In this document: piece after piece, positions 1 through 5,385 of the stretch
Numbering within the stretch: the first letter of the stretch is position 1
How the letters are laid out: each line of letters opens with the position of its first letter
DNA from: Spirochaetes bacterium RIFOXYC1_FULL_54_7
GTDB taxonomy: Bacteria; Spirochaetota; Spirochaetia; Treponematales; UBA12059
Length of the DNA stretch: 5,385 nt
Assembly: GCA_001830645.1 (NCBI GenBank)
Contig: MIBM01000343.1
Location: 3,489 to 8,873 of the forward strand
Direction of reading: 5' to 3'
The notes under the pieces: generated by a model
What the model saw: the letters and a program-made list of their open reading frames with translations, nothing else
What the model was told of the DNA's origin: nothing
The model's database searches: none
Translations under genes and position numbers: made by a program

Positions 1-250
1 AGAAAAACGGACATTCTACTTTACAGGAGACATGTTTCTGGATCCCGTGAATCTCTTTCGCATCACGTACGGGGTTCATGAGAGGCAACCAGGTCTGATA
101 ATTGTTGATCGCGATAAATACGCCGATCTGCCGGCCGATATTTGCCTGATCTCCGACCACTGTTCTGGCCATAACTGACAAGCCACGATCCTGCGAATGC
201 AAGAGGGAGACAACGAGCAGAAGAAGAACCGGATTAAGAACACGTTTCAA
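1..250 (-). CDS. Exported caspase-like protein (peptidase C14 family), N-terminal part, runs off window
   Basis: Reading from TTG at 250 gives an open frame of 83 codons to the window edge. It begins KRVLNPVLLLLVVSLLHSQ, a short basic n-region followed by a hydrophobic stretch, which looks like a signal peptide cleaved near residue 20. Around residues 35–62 comes RQIGVFIAINNYQTWLPL and then MNPVRDAKEI. This matches the first strand and helix of bacterial caspase-like (metacaspase/C14) domains, where a 'vGI..Y' strand is followed by an 'L.n...DA..i' segment. The catalytic His and Cys would lie beyond the window. The start is decided by GGAGG at 262–258, seven bases from the TTG. An in-frame ATG at 268 is possible but has no good ribosome binding site and would add an atypical leader. 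After KEI the sequence (HGIQKHVSCK) no longer resembles the family as I know it. The gene lies 50 bases after the receiver-kinase and is probably co-transcribed with it. The caspase fold is fairly sure; activity and substrate are unknown. Confidence 0.72.
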   Translation of the reverse strand, partial: MKRVLNPVLLLLVVSLLHSQDRGLSVMARTVVGDQANIGRQIGVFIAINNYQTWLPLMNPVRDAKEIHGIQKHVSCKVECPFF

Positions 251-257
251 AATAGAT

Positions 258-262
258 CCTCC
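258..262 (-). promoter_or_regulatory. Ribosome binding site deciding a TTG start
   Basis: GGAGG on the minus strand, seven bases before TTG at 250–248. It is the strongest match to the anti-Shine-Dalgarno sequence in the gap between the receiver-kinase and the caspase-like gene, and it supports TTG 250 over ATG 268. Confidence 0.7.
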
Positions 263-300
263 GAACATATGGAAGAATCCCGACAACCAATGCCGGCAAC

Positions 301-1671
301 TCAGGCCGGGAAATCCACAACAAACCGTGTACCCTTGTCCCGTTCCATGCAGATTGTGCCCTCCAGCTGCAGGACCAAGGCCTGCACAAGCTGGAACCCG
401 AAACCTGTGGAATTCTCGAAGCTGACAGACTCTGGCATCCCGTTGCCATCGTCCTGGATCACCACAGATACACGTCCATCTGTCCTGGTCGCCGATACCT
501 GTACCTGTCCGCCATCCCTGCCACGGAAGGCATACTTCATGACATTGGTCAGCAATTCGGTGATGATGATGCCAAGGGGCTGCAAGCGTCGGGCATCCAG
601 ACTGAAATCCTGTATATCCTTCTGGACCCTGATCATTGTCCTGTTCGGAAAGTTTCCAAGGACTTCGTCGATCAGGCTTGGCAGATAGCCAGCCAGAGAA
701 ATATCCCTGAAGTTGGAAGACTGGTACAGCTTCTCGTACAACAGCATCATACTCATGACATGGGAACGTGCATCCTCCAGAGCCTTGGCGGCCGGTGTAT
801 CAGTCAAACCAGCCGCCTGGATGCCCAGCAGGCTGGCCACAGTACTCATGCTGTTCTTGATGCGGTGGTGTACTTCCTTGAGGAGGATCTCTTTTTCTTC
901 AAGCAGGGATTTGATTCTGGTTTCCGCCAGCTTGAGTTCAGTGATGTCGTGGATGATGGCCAGCACATGCTGCCCATCAAGTTTGGCCAGTTGAAGATCA
1001 AAAACTCGTCTTGCACCCTCGGTGTAGAGCTCATAACTGTGGGTCTGGTTTTGCCCGGTTTCGATACATCTACGATACAACGCCAGATGGAACGCAGTTT
1101 CGTCGGCCGGGAAAATATCCCTCAGATGACTACCTATGATCTTCTCAGGTGGAATGGCAGTGCCGTGGACATCCGGCCTGTTATGAAAGTCTACGAAATA
1201 TCCTTCTAGATCCACTACAAACATCAGGTCCGGGATCACATCCAAGGTGGTTTTCAGCTTGTTCCGGGTTTCAAGTAGTTCACAGTTCTTGGAGAACAAC
1301 CTGAAAGCCATTTTAATGGAAGCATCGAAGACCGTAATGGACGAGCTTTTAACGATATAACCATAGGATGTGATCTTTTCTGTCTTCTCGACCACTTCCC
1401 GCTCACTGTGGCTGGATACGAAGACAATTGGTAGATCATGGTCCTTCAGGATACGAGCAGCGGCCTGGGTGCCATCAATGCCCTTCCCGAGATCAATGTC
1501 CATAAGGACCAGATCAATGCCTGGTACCGTCTGGATAGTCTCTACCGCGGCTTCACCAGAATTTACGATATATACTGAATACCCCAGACGCTCCAGGGCC
1601 TTCTTCCCAGCCAAGGCTATGAGTGCTTCATCTTCAACAAGAAGTATTGTCTGCATTTGAACTTCGGACAT
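301..1671 (-). CDS. Receiver–PAS–HisKA_2–HATPase hybrid sensor protein
   Basis: A 456-residue soluble signalling protein with no membrane segment. Residues 6–125 form a response-regulator receiver: acidic pair E13/D14, phospho-acceptor D58 in LVLMDIDLG, switch Ser S86/S87 and conserved K108. Residues about 137–250 are a PAS domain (TLDVIPDLMFVVDLEGYF through IIHDITELK). A linker helix leads to the HisKA_2 motif LLKEVHHRIKN, with H269 the likely phospho-acceptor. The HATPase has N-box E372/N376, an intact G1 box DDGNG (407–411) and a G2 box TGFGFQLV. Family knowledge: a receiver placed before the kinase usually makes the protein an intermediate that is phosphorylated or regulated by another kinase and then passes the signal on. 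The start ATG at 1671 has a modest TAAGG; M6 is an alternative and would begin directly at QTILLVEDE. It follows the 59-aa gene by 37 bases with a hairpin between them, and the caspase-like gene follows. The frame is intact, unlike the kinase upstream. Ligand and partner are unknown. Confidence 0.92.
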   Translation of the reverse strand: MSEVQMQTILLVEDEALIALAGKKALERLGYSVYIVNSGEAAVETIQTVPGIDLVLMDIDLGKGIDGTQAAARILKDHDLPIVFVSSHSEREVVEKTEKITSYGYIVKSSSITVFDASIKMAFRLFSKNCELLETRNKLKTTLDVIPDLMFVVDLEGYFVDFHNRPDVHGTAIPPEKIIGSHLRDIFPADETAFHLALYRRCIETGQNQTHSYELYTEGARRVFDLQLAKLDGQHVLAIIHDITELKLAETRIKSLLEEKEILLKEVHHRIKNSMSTVASLLGIQAAGLTDTPAAKALEDARSHVMSMMLLYEKLYQSSNFRDISLAGYLPSLIDEVLGNFPNRTMIRVQKDIQDFSLDARRLQPLGIIITELLTNVMKYAFRGRDGGQVQVSATRTDGRVSVVIQDDGNGMPESVSFENSTGFGFQLVQALVLQLEGTICMERDKGTRFVVDFPA

Positions 1672-1685
1672 ATTACCTTATTGCC

Positions 1686-1702
1686 GGGGGCAAGCCGCCC
1701 CC
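1686..1702 (-). other. GC-rich hairpin between the 59-aa gene and the receiver-kinase
   Basis: GGGGGC and GCCCCC form a perfect six-base stem around a five-base loop. It lies entirely between the stop of the 59-aa gene (1709) and the receiver-kinase start (1671). On the transcript, CGGCAATAAGG follows, so there is no U-run and it is not a standard intrinsic terminator. It ends 14 bases before the start codon, close to the ribosome binding site. It could stabilise the upstream message, lower read-through or act on translation. This is inference from sequence only. Confidence 0.5.
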
Positions 1703-1708
1703 ATCGAT

Positions 1709-1888
1709 TCAGGGCTTCCTGTAAATGTTAAGCCCGATCTTGACTTCTTCCCTGTCGGGAATGGAAATATTGCCCTCAGTGGAGGCAATGATCTTGCTCT
1801 TGCCGGATGATGACAAACCGAATTCCTGTGAGACATCTACGGTTATGGTCAGGATGTTTCCGGACAGCTTCATTTCTACATTCTTCAT
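1709..1888 (-). CDS. Small conserved-looking hypothetical protein, 59 aa
   Basis: A complete short gene: ATG at 1888, TGA at 1711–1709, and AAGGAG at 1901–1896 seven bases from the start, one of the best ribosome binding sites in the window. The product is a soluble 59-residue protein beginning MKNVEMKLSGNILTITVDVS, then a Ser/Gly-rich turn (GLSSSGKSK), then IIASTEGN, a PDREEVKIG segment, and it ends LNIYRKP. Alternating hydrophobic residues suggest a small all-beta fold. I recall similar 55–60 aa unannotated proteins with the 'LTITVDLS … SSGK … ASTEGN … VYRK' pattern in anaerobic bacteria, but cannot name a family or function. There is no signal peptide, membrane helix or metal-binding motif. 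It sits first in a likely small transcription unit with the receiver-kinase and caspase-like gene, behind a candidate promoter. Existence of the gene is well supported; its role is unknown. Confidence 0.82.
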   Translation of the reverse strand: MKNVEMKLSGNILTITVDVSQEFGLSSSGKSKIIASTEGNISIPDREEVKIGLNIYRKP

Positions 1889-1920
1889 GCAGGGACTCCT
1901 TGTAGTCAGTGATGAGTTGA

Positions 1921-1929
1921 ACTATAGCA
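1921..1929 (-). promoter_or_regulatory. Candidate extended -10 promoter for the 59-aa gene and receiver-kinase
   Basis: TGCTATAGT on the minus strand: a TG-n extension in front of a TATAGT hexamer. The expected transcription start would be near 1914, leaving a leader of about 25 bases that contains AAGGAG. No good -35 is seen at 16–18 bases (only TGTCCC-like sequence), which fits an extended -10 promoter or a chance match. It lies in the 95-base gap after the split sensor kinase, the largest non-coding gap in the window. Confidence 0.38.
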
Positions 1930-1983
1930 CAGGAAACGCAGGCTGGGACACCAGGTATGCCGACCAGTTTTAGTAAACCCGGG

Positions 1984-2823
1984 TTATACTGTCGAGAAAT
2001 ACAGTTCGCTGTTTGCGCCATTTTTGTTATAGAACTTCATATGCCCGTGAATTTGTTCAGTCAATGCCATTACCAGATGCAAACCCAAGCTAACGGACTC
2101 ATCCGGTTTAAAATCATCCGGGTAGTCTATCCCGTCGTCGGAAACGGACAACACCATCCAATCACCATCCTTGGTTATACGGATGCTTATCAGGCTCGTA
2201 ACGCCTTCATTGTGGGCATACCGCAGGGAATTTGACAGCAGCTCACTCAGAATCATCCCGATCGGCATGGCAATGTTGAGCCGCAACTGCACATCCAGTG
2301 AATCCGGAGCAATCTCGATCACCGTGGAGCCGTAGGACATCAGCTCGCCGATCCGGTCGGCCATCAGCTCCAGCAGCTTTTTTGAGCTGAGGGATTCCAG
2401 ATACTCCGAGCTGAACAGCAATTCATGTACCAGGCTTATCGAAACTATTCTCCGCTGCATGTCAAGGCAAAAGTCATCGTTGGAACACCACATGTCCCCA
2501 TTTTTCTGCATGTTTATCAGGCTGATGATGATCTGCAAATTATTCTTGACCCGGTGATAAACCTCCCGGACCAACTCGTTGTTTGTTGCCAAAGCCTTCT
2601 CAAGATCCTTGTTCCTCATTTCCAGTTCAGTCGTCCGTTCCAGGACCAGTCTTTCAAGGTCATTCTTGATGCTTACCAGTTCGTTTTCCGCCCGTTCCCG
2701 CCGGGACAATTCTTCATTGGTTCGGGTGATCGCAAATCGCAGACTATGGTTCAACCCGGTTACATACCAGTCATGGTGATGGCCAGCAGAATTGTGAGCG
2801 CCGTGGCAAGAATATGCGGCCAA
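1984..2823 (-). pseudogene. Kinase half of a frameshifted PBP-type sensor histidine kinase (coiled coil, HisKA_2, HATPase)
   Basis: This is the C-terminal half of the sensor kinase whose first half ends at 2760. The frame is open from a TTG at 2823, but the first ~20 residues (MAAYSCHGAHNSAGHHHDW) are an out-of-frame reading of the membrane helix. Family-like sequence starts at TGLNHSLRFAI, about residue 22. A charged coiled coil covers residues ~33–82. The HisKA_2 motif is LVREVYHRVKNNLQ, with H90 the likely phospho-acceptor. The N-box has E194 and N198. The G1 box reads DDGID instead of the usual DGxG, so G is replaced by D at residue 233. The G2 region is SLGLHLV. The end FYNKNGANSELYFSTV is a normal family C-terminus. 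If translated alone it would be a soluble kinase without its sensor. TTG at 2754, just after the upstream stop, could allow re-initiation but lacks a clear ribosome binding site. A broken gene or a sequence error is more likely than a separate gene. Confidence 0.85.
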
Positions 2824-3773
2824 TATTGTTCCAGTATCTGTGCGGCGGTAACAATTCCGTATTCATCATACGGCGCCACCCTCAATTCTTTCAGCAACTC
2901 GTTAATGCTTTCATAATTGGAAGGAATGGTCCAGCCTGCGCAATTCGCCGCCAAGGCAGCCGGATCCGTGGGTTTCATTTCCAGCAACGCCGATGCTACT
3001 TTCTCGGCAAGTTCCAAATCGGTGTGCTGCAGTTTGGCCAGCGGCCATTCCGGGTAGAGCCGGGTAGACAACGCAAAGGGAAAGGCTGGATACTCGGCTC
3101 CCATGTCATTGAGTATTCTCAGCTGGGCTTTCCGAATCTTCCCCTCCGCTTCCATCTGTTCAAGGGTATCGCTCCGCATTGTTCCCGCGTCGGCATCACC
3201 GGAAAGCACCTGCTTAACCACCGCATCGTGGGTACCCGCAAAGGCAAACCTGGAAAAATCCGTATTCGGATCGATTCCATGCTTCTTCAATTCCCGGTAG
3301 GTCATCAGCCATCCGCCAAAAGACGTTTCATCAACCGCGGCAAATACCTTGTTCTTCAGATCATTCAAGCCGTGCATATCCACGCGGTCGGCGCGACAAA
3401 AAACAACACCGCCGAACTCGATGTAGCCCTGACCCATTATAAGGTTCTTCAGGGTGACAATGCGATTGATCCGGTATCGGGTTTCCAGAAATACATAGTC
3501 GGAGGGGTTGGCAAAAATGAAGTCAATGGCTCTGTTTTTAACCACGACTTCCACCTTGTCAAAATCCAGGGGAACGATGATGAAGGTGGACTCCGGTATC
3601 TTTACATCAAGATATTCCGCAGTTTGATTCCATTGTTCATAACACTGCTGAAATCCCCTTTTGGCCAGAATGCCGATCCGGACGGCAGGGGCGGCACCCT
3701 GCGCGCCAAGCTCAACACTCAGACAGCACACAAGGAACAGGAGGAAAATCAACCTCGTTGCACCGATCCTCAT
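2760..3773 (-). pseudogene. Sensor half of a frameshifted kinase: PhnD-like periplasmic binding domain with membrane helix
   Basis: The first half of a transmembrane sensor kinase. From ATG 3773 it starts MRIGATRLIFLLFLVCCLS, a clear signal peptide with likely cleavage after AQG. A phosphate/phosphonate-type (PhnD-like) substrate-binding domain of about 250 residues follows: VRIGILAKRGFQQCYEQW at the start, then DFIFANPSDYVFLE, VFAAVDETSFGGWL, and GDADAGTMRSDTLEQM, a typical motif of this family. Near the end PYDEYGIVTAAQILEQYWPH leads into the membrane helix ILATALTILLAITM. The frame stops at TAA 2762–2760 directly after it, and the coiled coil and kinase continue in the next frame. GTG at 3818 is an alternative start, but the AGGGGAGG lies almost on top of it and the extra 15 residues make a poor signal peptide. 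The gene follows the NifX-like gene closely, without a visible terminator. The ligand is unknown; PBP-fused kinases of this type need not sense phosphonate. Confidence 0.85.
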
Positions 3774-3846
3774 CCAGTAAATGTCGGCTTCAACCAACAA
3801 TCTGTCAAATCGGTCCACCCTCCCCTATCGTGTTGCTGATCTGTAA

Positions 3847-4188
3847 TCAGGCGAATGCGGTAAGGGTACCTTTTTCATACGCGTCGTAGGCGTCCTGAAC
3901 GGTCATAGTACCGGCGCCGACAAATATCTTCAGCTTCGTCTTCTGGAGGACGGCCGCCGCGTTGCCGCCCGGACCGTTTCCGGTTATCAAAACATCCGGT
4001 CCCAGATCGAAAAGCTTCTGGGCTGTCTGGGTTCCGGCGCCATGGGCGACATCCTCCACGACCCGGTTGTCGACGCTTGTCAGTTCCTTGGTCGCCTCAT
4101 CGTAGAGGACAATGTAGTCGGTCCTTCCGAAGCGAGGGTCGATTTCTGCTTTCCAGTCAGTGCCTTTGGCGGTAAACGCAATCTTCAT
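3847..4188 (-). CDS. NifX/NifB-like dinitrogenase iron-molybdenum cofactor family protein, 113 aa
   Basis: A small soluble protein of the NifX/NafY/NifB-C-terminal (MTH1175-like) family. It starts MKIAFTAKGTDWKAEIDPRF and continues GRTDYIVLYDE, a typical 'D.RFGR' opening. The middle contains GAGTQTAQKLFDLGPDVLI, followed by TGNGPGGNA, which corresponds to the family's G.G loop, and it ends with FVGAGTMTVQDAYDAYEKG. The length is usual for stand-alone members. The frame is open upstream to 4314, but ATG 4188 is the clear start: AGGAG lies eight bases before it and family similarity begins exactly there. Family knowledge: NifX-type members bind Fe-S or Fe-Mo cofactor precursors. Members paired with MinD/ferredoxin ATPases occur in organisms without nitrogenase, where the role is not settled. 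No nif structural gene is seen here, so a nitrogen-fixation role should not be assumed. It follows the second ATPase by 43 bases, likely in one operon. Confidence 0.92.
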   Translation of the reverse strand: MKIAFTAKGTDWKAEIDPRFGRTDYIVLYDEATKELTSVDNRVVEDVAHGAGTQTAQKLFDLGPDVLITGNGPGGNAAAVLQKTKLKIFVGAGTMTVQDAYDAYEKGTLTAFA

Positions 4189-4231
4189 ACACTCTTCTCC
4201 TTTGTCGCTATTGGTTGGTGGTAGTGGTCTT

Positions 4232-5134
4232 CTACTTCTGTTTGCTCGTATCGACATGTTGGCGGACATTCCTCCAGGCGCTCCGCAAGGTATCCCGCAG
4301 TATTCCCGTATCATGTTCGACTATGGTCAGTCCGGCAAGCATGGCCCTGGTTACATTTTCATCATAGGGTAACTCTCCAAGGGGGTCGACACCCTCGGAT
4401 CCCAGGAAAAGCCGTATCACTTCAGTCATCCCGGTGTTGATGTCGGCCTTGTTAATGATGCATCCCGCGGGGATATTAAATTTCCTGACCAGTTCGTAGA
4501 CCCGTTTCAGGTCATGAACCCCCGAAATCGTGGGCTCGGTGACGAGTATCACATAATCGGCCCCGGACAGTGATGAGACCACGGGACAGCCTATGCCCGG
4601 CGACCCGTCTACAAGCACATAGTCTTTGCCCTGGGCTTCCGCAGCGGCCTTTGCCTGTTTCTTGACGTGGGCTACAAGTTTGCCTGAATTCTCGGAACCG
4701 ATGCCCAGCTTGGCGTGGATCATCGTAAAGCCCAGCCTCGTGCGTGAAGAATACCAGACCCCTACTTTTTCCGGGTGGTTGCTGATCGCCTCGGTCGGAC
4801 AGATACGGGCGCAGTAGCCACAGCCTTCGCAGCTCAGCGGGTCTACAGAATACAGACTGCCGTTTACCTGGATCGCACCGAAGCGGCAGACCTGGTAGCA
4901 TCGTCCGCAGGCAATGCACGCATCCTGGTCTATGACGGCAAGTTCCCCCGAATAGAAATCTTCTGCCTTGGCATGATCCGGCTTGAGGAGCAGATGCATG
5001 TCCGCGGCATCTACGTCGCAGTCAGCGGCTACCAGGTTATCCGCGGCGAGCGCCGAGAAGGAGGCGGTGATCGAGGTCTTGCCGGTACCGCCCTTGCCGG
5101 AGATGACGACTATTTCCGGAGCGATTGATGACAA
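4232..5134 (-). CDS. MinD/Mrp-type P-loop ATPase with inserted two-cluster ferredoxin domain
   Basis: A 300-residue cytoplasmic ATPase of the SIMIBI/MinD class. The deviant Walker A is GKGGTGKTS at residues 13–21, and the DCDVDAAD motif (38–45) holds the switch aspartates. A ferredoxin insert follows with CIACGRCYQVC (C73, C76, C79, C83) and CEGCGYCARIC (C102, C105, C108, C112), enough for two 4Fe-4S clusters. Walker B is VLVDGSPGIGCPV (D176), followed by VILVTEPTISGVHDLKRVYE, typical of the second ATPase of tandem pairs. It reads intact to EHDTGILRDTLR near the end. Family knowledge: such pairs sit beside NifX-like proteins and are thought to act in Fe-S or cofactor handling. The start is unusual: TTG at 5134 is the only option, because an in-frame TAG lies at 5140–5138. 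It has no Shine-Dalgarno sequence and lies inside what remains of the first ATPase. True similarity begins near EIVVISGKGG, so the native start was probably lost in a deletion. Confidence 0.92.
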   Translation of the reverse strand: MSSIAPEIVVISGKGGTGKTSITASFSALAADNLVAADCDVDAADMHLLLKPDHAKAEDFYSGELAVIDQDACIACGRCYQVCRFGAIQVNGSLYSVDPLSCEGCGYCARICPTEAISNHPEKVGVWYSSRTRLGFTMIHAKLGIGSENSGKLVAHVKKQAKAAAEAQGKDYVLVDGSPGIGCPVVSSLSGADYVILVTEPTISGVHDLKRVYELVRKFNIPAGCIINKADINTGMTEVIRLFLGSEGVDPLGELPYDENVTRAMLAGLTIVEHDTGILRDTLRSAWRNVRQHVDTSKQK

Positions 5135-5385
5135 CGGCTATGGGCTTGCCAAGCTCGCGCATCGTCTCCACTGCCAACTTTAGGTCATTGAGGCCGAACG
5201 GTGTCGGCTCCGTTACCAGCAGCACGACATCGGCATCCTTGCTGGCCTCGACAACAGGCCACGTCTGCCTTGGTCTGTGCAATCAGCGGTACCGCCTGTT
5301 CCTTGGCCTATGTCCAGGCGGCTTTCGACAAACGTGAGGTTCCCCAGTTCCGATCGGGTGGTTTCACCCATACGGACGGGTATCA
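5118..5385 (-). pseudogene. Remnant of the partner MinD-type ATPase (first gene of the tandem pair), frameshifted and deleted
   Basis: The C-terminal half of a MinD-type ATPase can be read only by changing frame. From the window edge, one frame gives IPVRMGETTRSELGNLTFVE and then SRLDIG, the family's '(I/V)R.GE…GNLTFVEGRLdiGe' segment. A second frame, from about 5301, gives EQAVPLIAQTKADV. A third, from about 5245, gives PVVEASKDADVVLLVTEPTP followed by FGLNDLKLAVETMRELGK and PIAVVINRS. Between the last two pieces the expected 'DAPPGTSC' Walker B region, about ten residues, is missing. After INRS the normal last ~60 residues are absent and the sequence runs straight into the second ATPase. 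So at least one one-base change, one internal deletion and one larger terminal deletion are needed. Upstream parts (Walker A, ferredoxin insert) are outside the window. The identity of the family is sure; whether the damage is biological or an assembly or sequencing artefact cannot be decided here. Confidence 0.82.

Noticed and set aside
197..688. Plus-strand ORF of 163 codons
   Set aside because: Antisense to the HATPase end of the receiver-kinase and the caspase-like start. No recognisable motif and no good ribosome binding site.
1776..2021. Minus-strand ORF of 81 codons overlapping the 59-aa gene
   Set aside because: Out of frame with the 59-aa gene, which has a proper ribosome binding site and ordered protein pattern. 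This one begins inside the end of the kinase gene.
2755..2780. Programmed -1 ribosomal frameshift joining sensor and kinase
   Set aside because: No slippery heptamer of the X-XXY-YYZ type and no clear downstream stem were seen. A simple one-base lesion explains it better.
2814..3839. Long plus-strand ORF of 341 codons
   Set aside because: It is exactly antisense to the PhnD-like domain, whose minus-strand reading has a signal peptide and family motifs. The plus reading is low-complexity in character and has no domain I recognise.
3819..3846. Terminator or promoter between the NifX-like gene and the sensor kinase
   Set aside because: The 28-base gap holds no stem with a U-run and no convincing -10/-35 pair.
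4189..4314. N-terminal extension of the NifX-like protein to 4314
   Set aside because: The added 42 residues are Arg/Pro-rich and overlap the ATPase end. AGGAG and the family start both point to ATG 4188.
4512..4919. Minus-strand ORF of 135 codons inside the second ATPase
   Set aside because: Alternative-frame shadow of the ferredoxin/Walker B part of the ATPase. Arg/Cys-rich with no family resemblance.
1..5385. tRNA, rRNA, CRISPR array, insertion sequence or attachment site
   Set aside because: No spaced direct repeats, terminal inverted repeats, transposase motifs or tRNA-like cloverleaf were seen. Almost all of the window is explained by minus-strand genes.

Overview
All supported genes in this window lie on the minus strand, so the biological order runs from the high coordinates to the low. 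The organism is most likely a spirochaete (Spirochaetaceae-type) or a similar environmental anaerobe. The receiver–PAS–HisKA_2 protein has wording I associate from memory with the large spirochaete sensor-kinase families (for example 'KITSYGYIVK' after the receiver core), and the window also holds a secreted caspase-like protein and anaerobe-type MinD/ferredoxin ATPases. This assignment is recollection plus inference, not a search result.

Region 1 (5385–3847) is a MinD-type ATPase / dinitrogenase-iron-molybdenum-cofactor (NifX/NifB-like) module. The first ATPase is only a remnant. Its recognisable pieces lie in three different frames, the Walker B region is missing, and its C-terminal part is gone, so that it runs directly into the second ATPase. 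The second ATPase looks complete: it has a deviant Walker A, two 4Fe-4S ferredoxin motifs and a Walker B, but it has to start at an unconvincing TTG. A NifX-like small protein with a very good ribosome binding site follows.

Region 2 (3818–1984) encodes a PhnD-like periplasmic-binding-protein sensor kinase (signal peptide, binding domain, membrane helix, coiled coil, HisKA_2, HATPase). In this sequence it is split into two ORFs by a one-base frame change just inside or after the membrane helix.

Region 3 (1983–301) begins with a possible extended -10 promoter. It then holds a 59-residue small protein that is easily missed, a GC-rich hairpin, and a receiver–PAS–HisKA_2–HATPase protein that looks intact.

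Region 4 (250–1) is the start of an exported caspase-like (peptidase C14) protein that runs off the window. Its start is a TTG with an ideal GGAGG.

The genes suggest a signalling locus placed after an Fe-S/ATPase module: one transmembrane sensor kinase for a small ligand, one soluble receiver/PAS kinase, and a caspase-like secreted protein. That link rests on gene order only. The most striking observation is that at least three frame or deletion lesions occur in two genes of one 5.4 kb window. The locus is either really decaying or the sequence carries indel or assembly errors, and these must be told apart before the frameshifts are interpreted.
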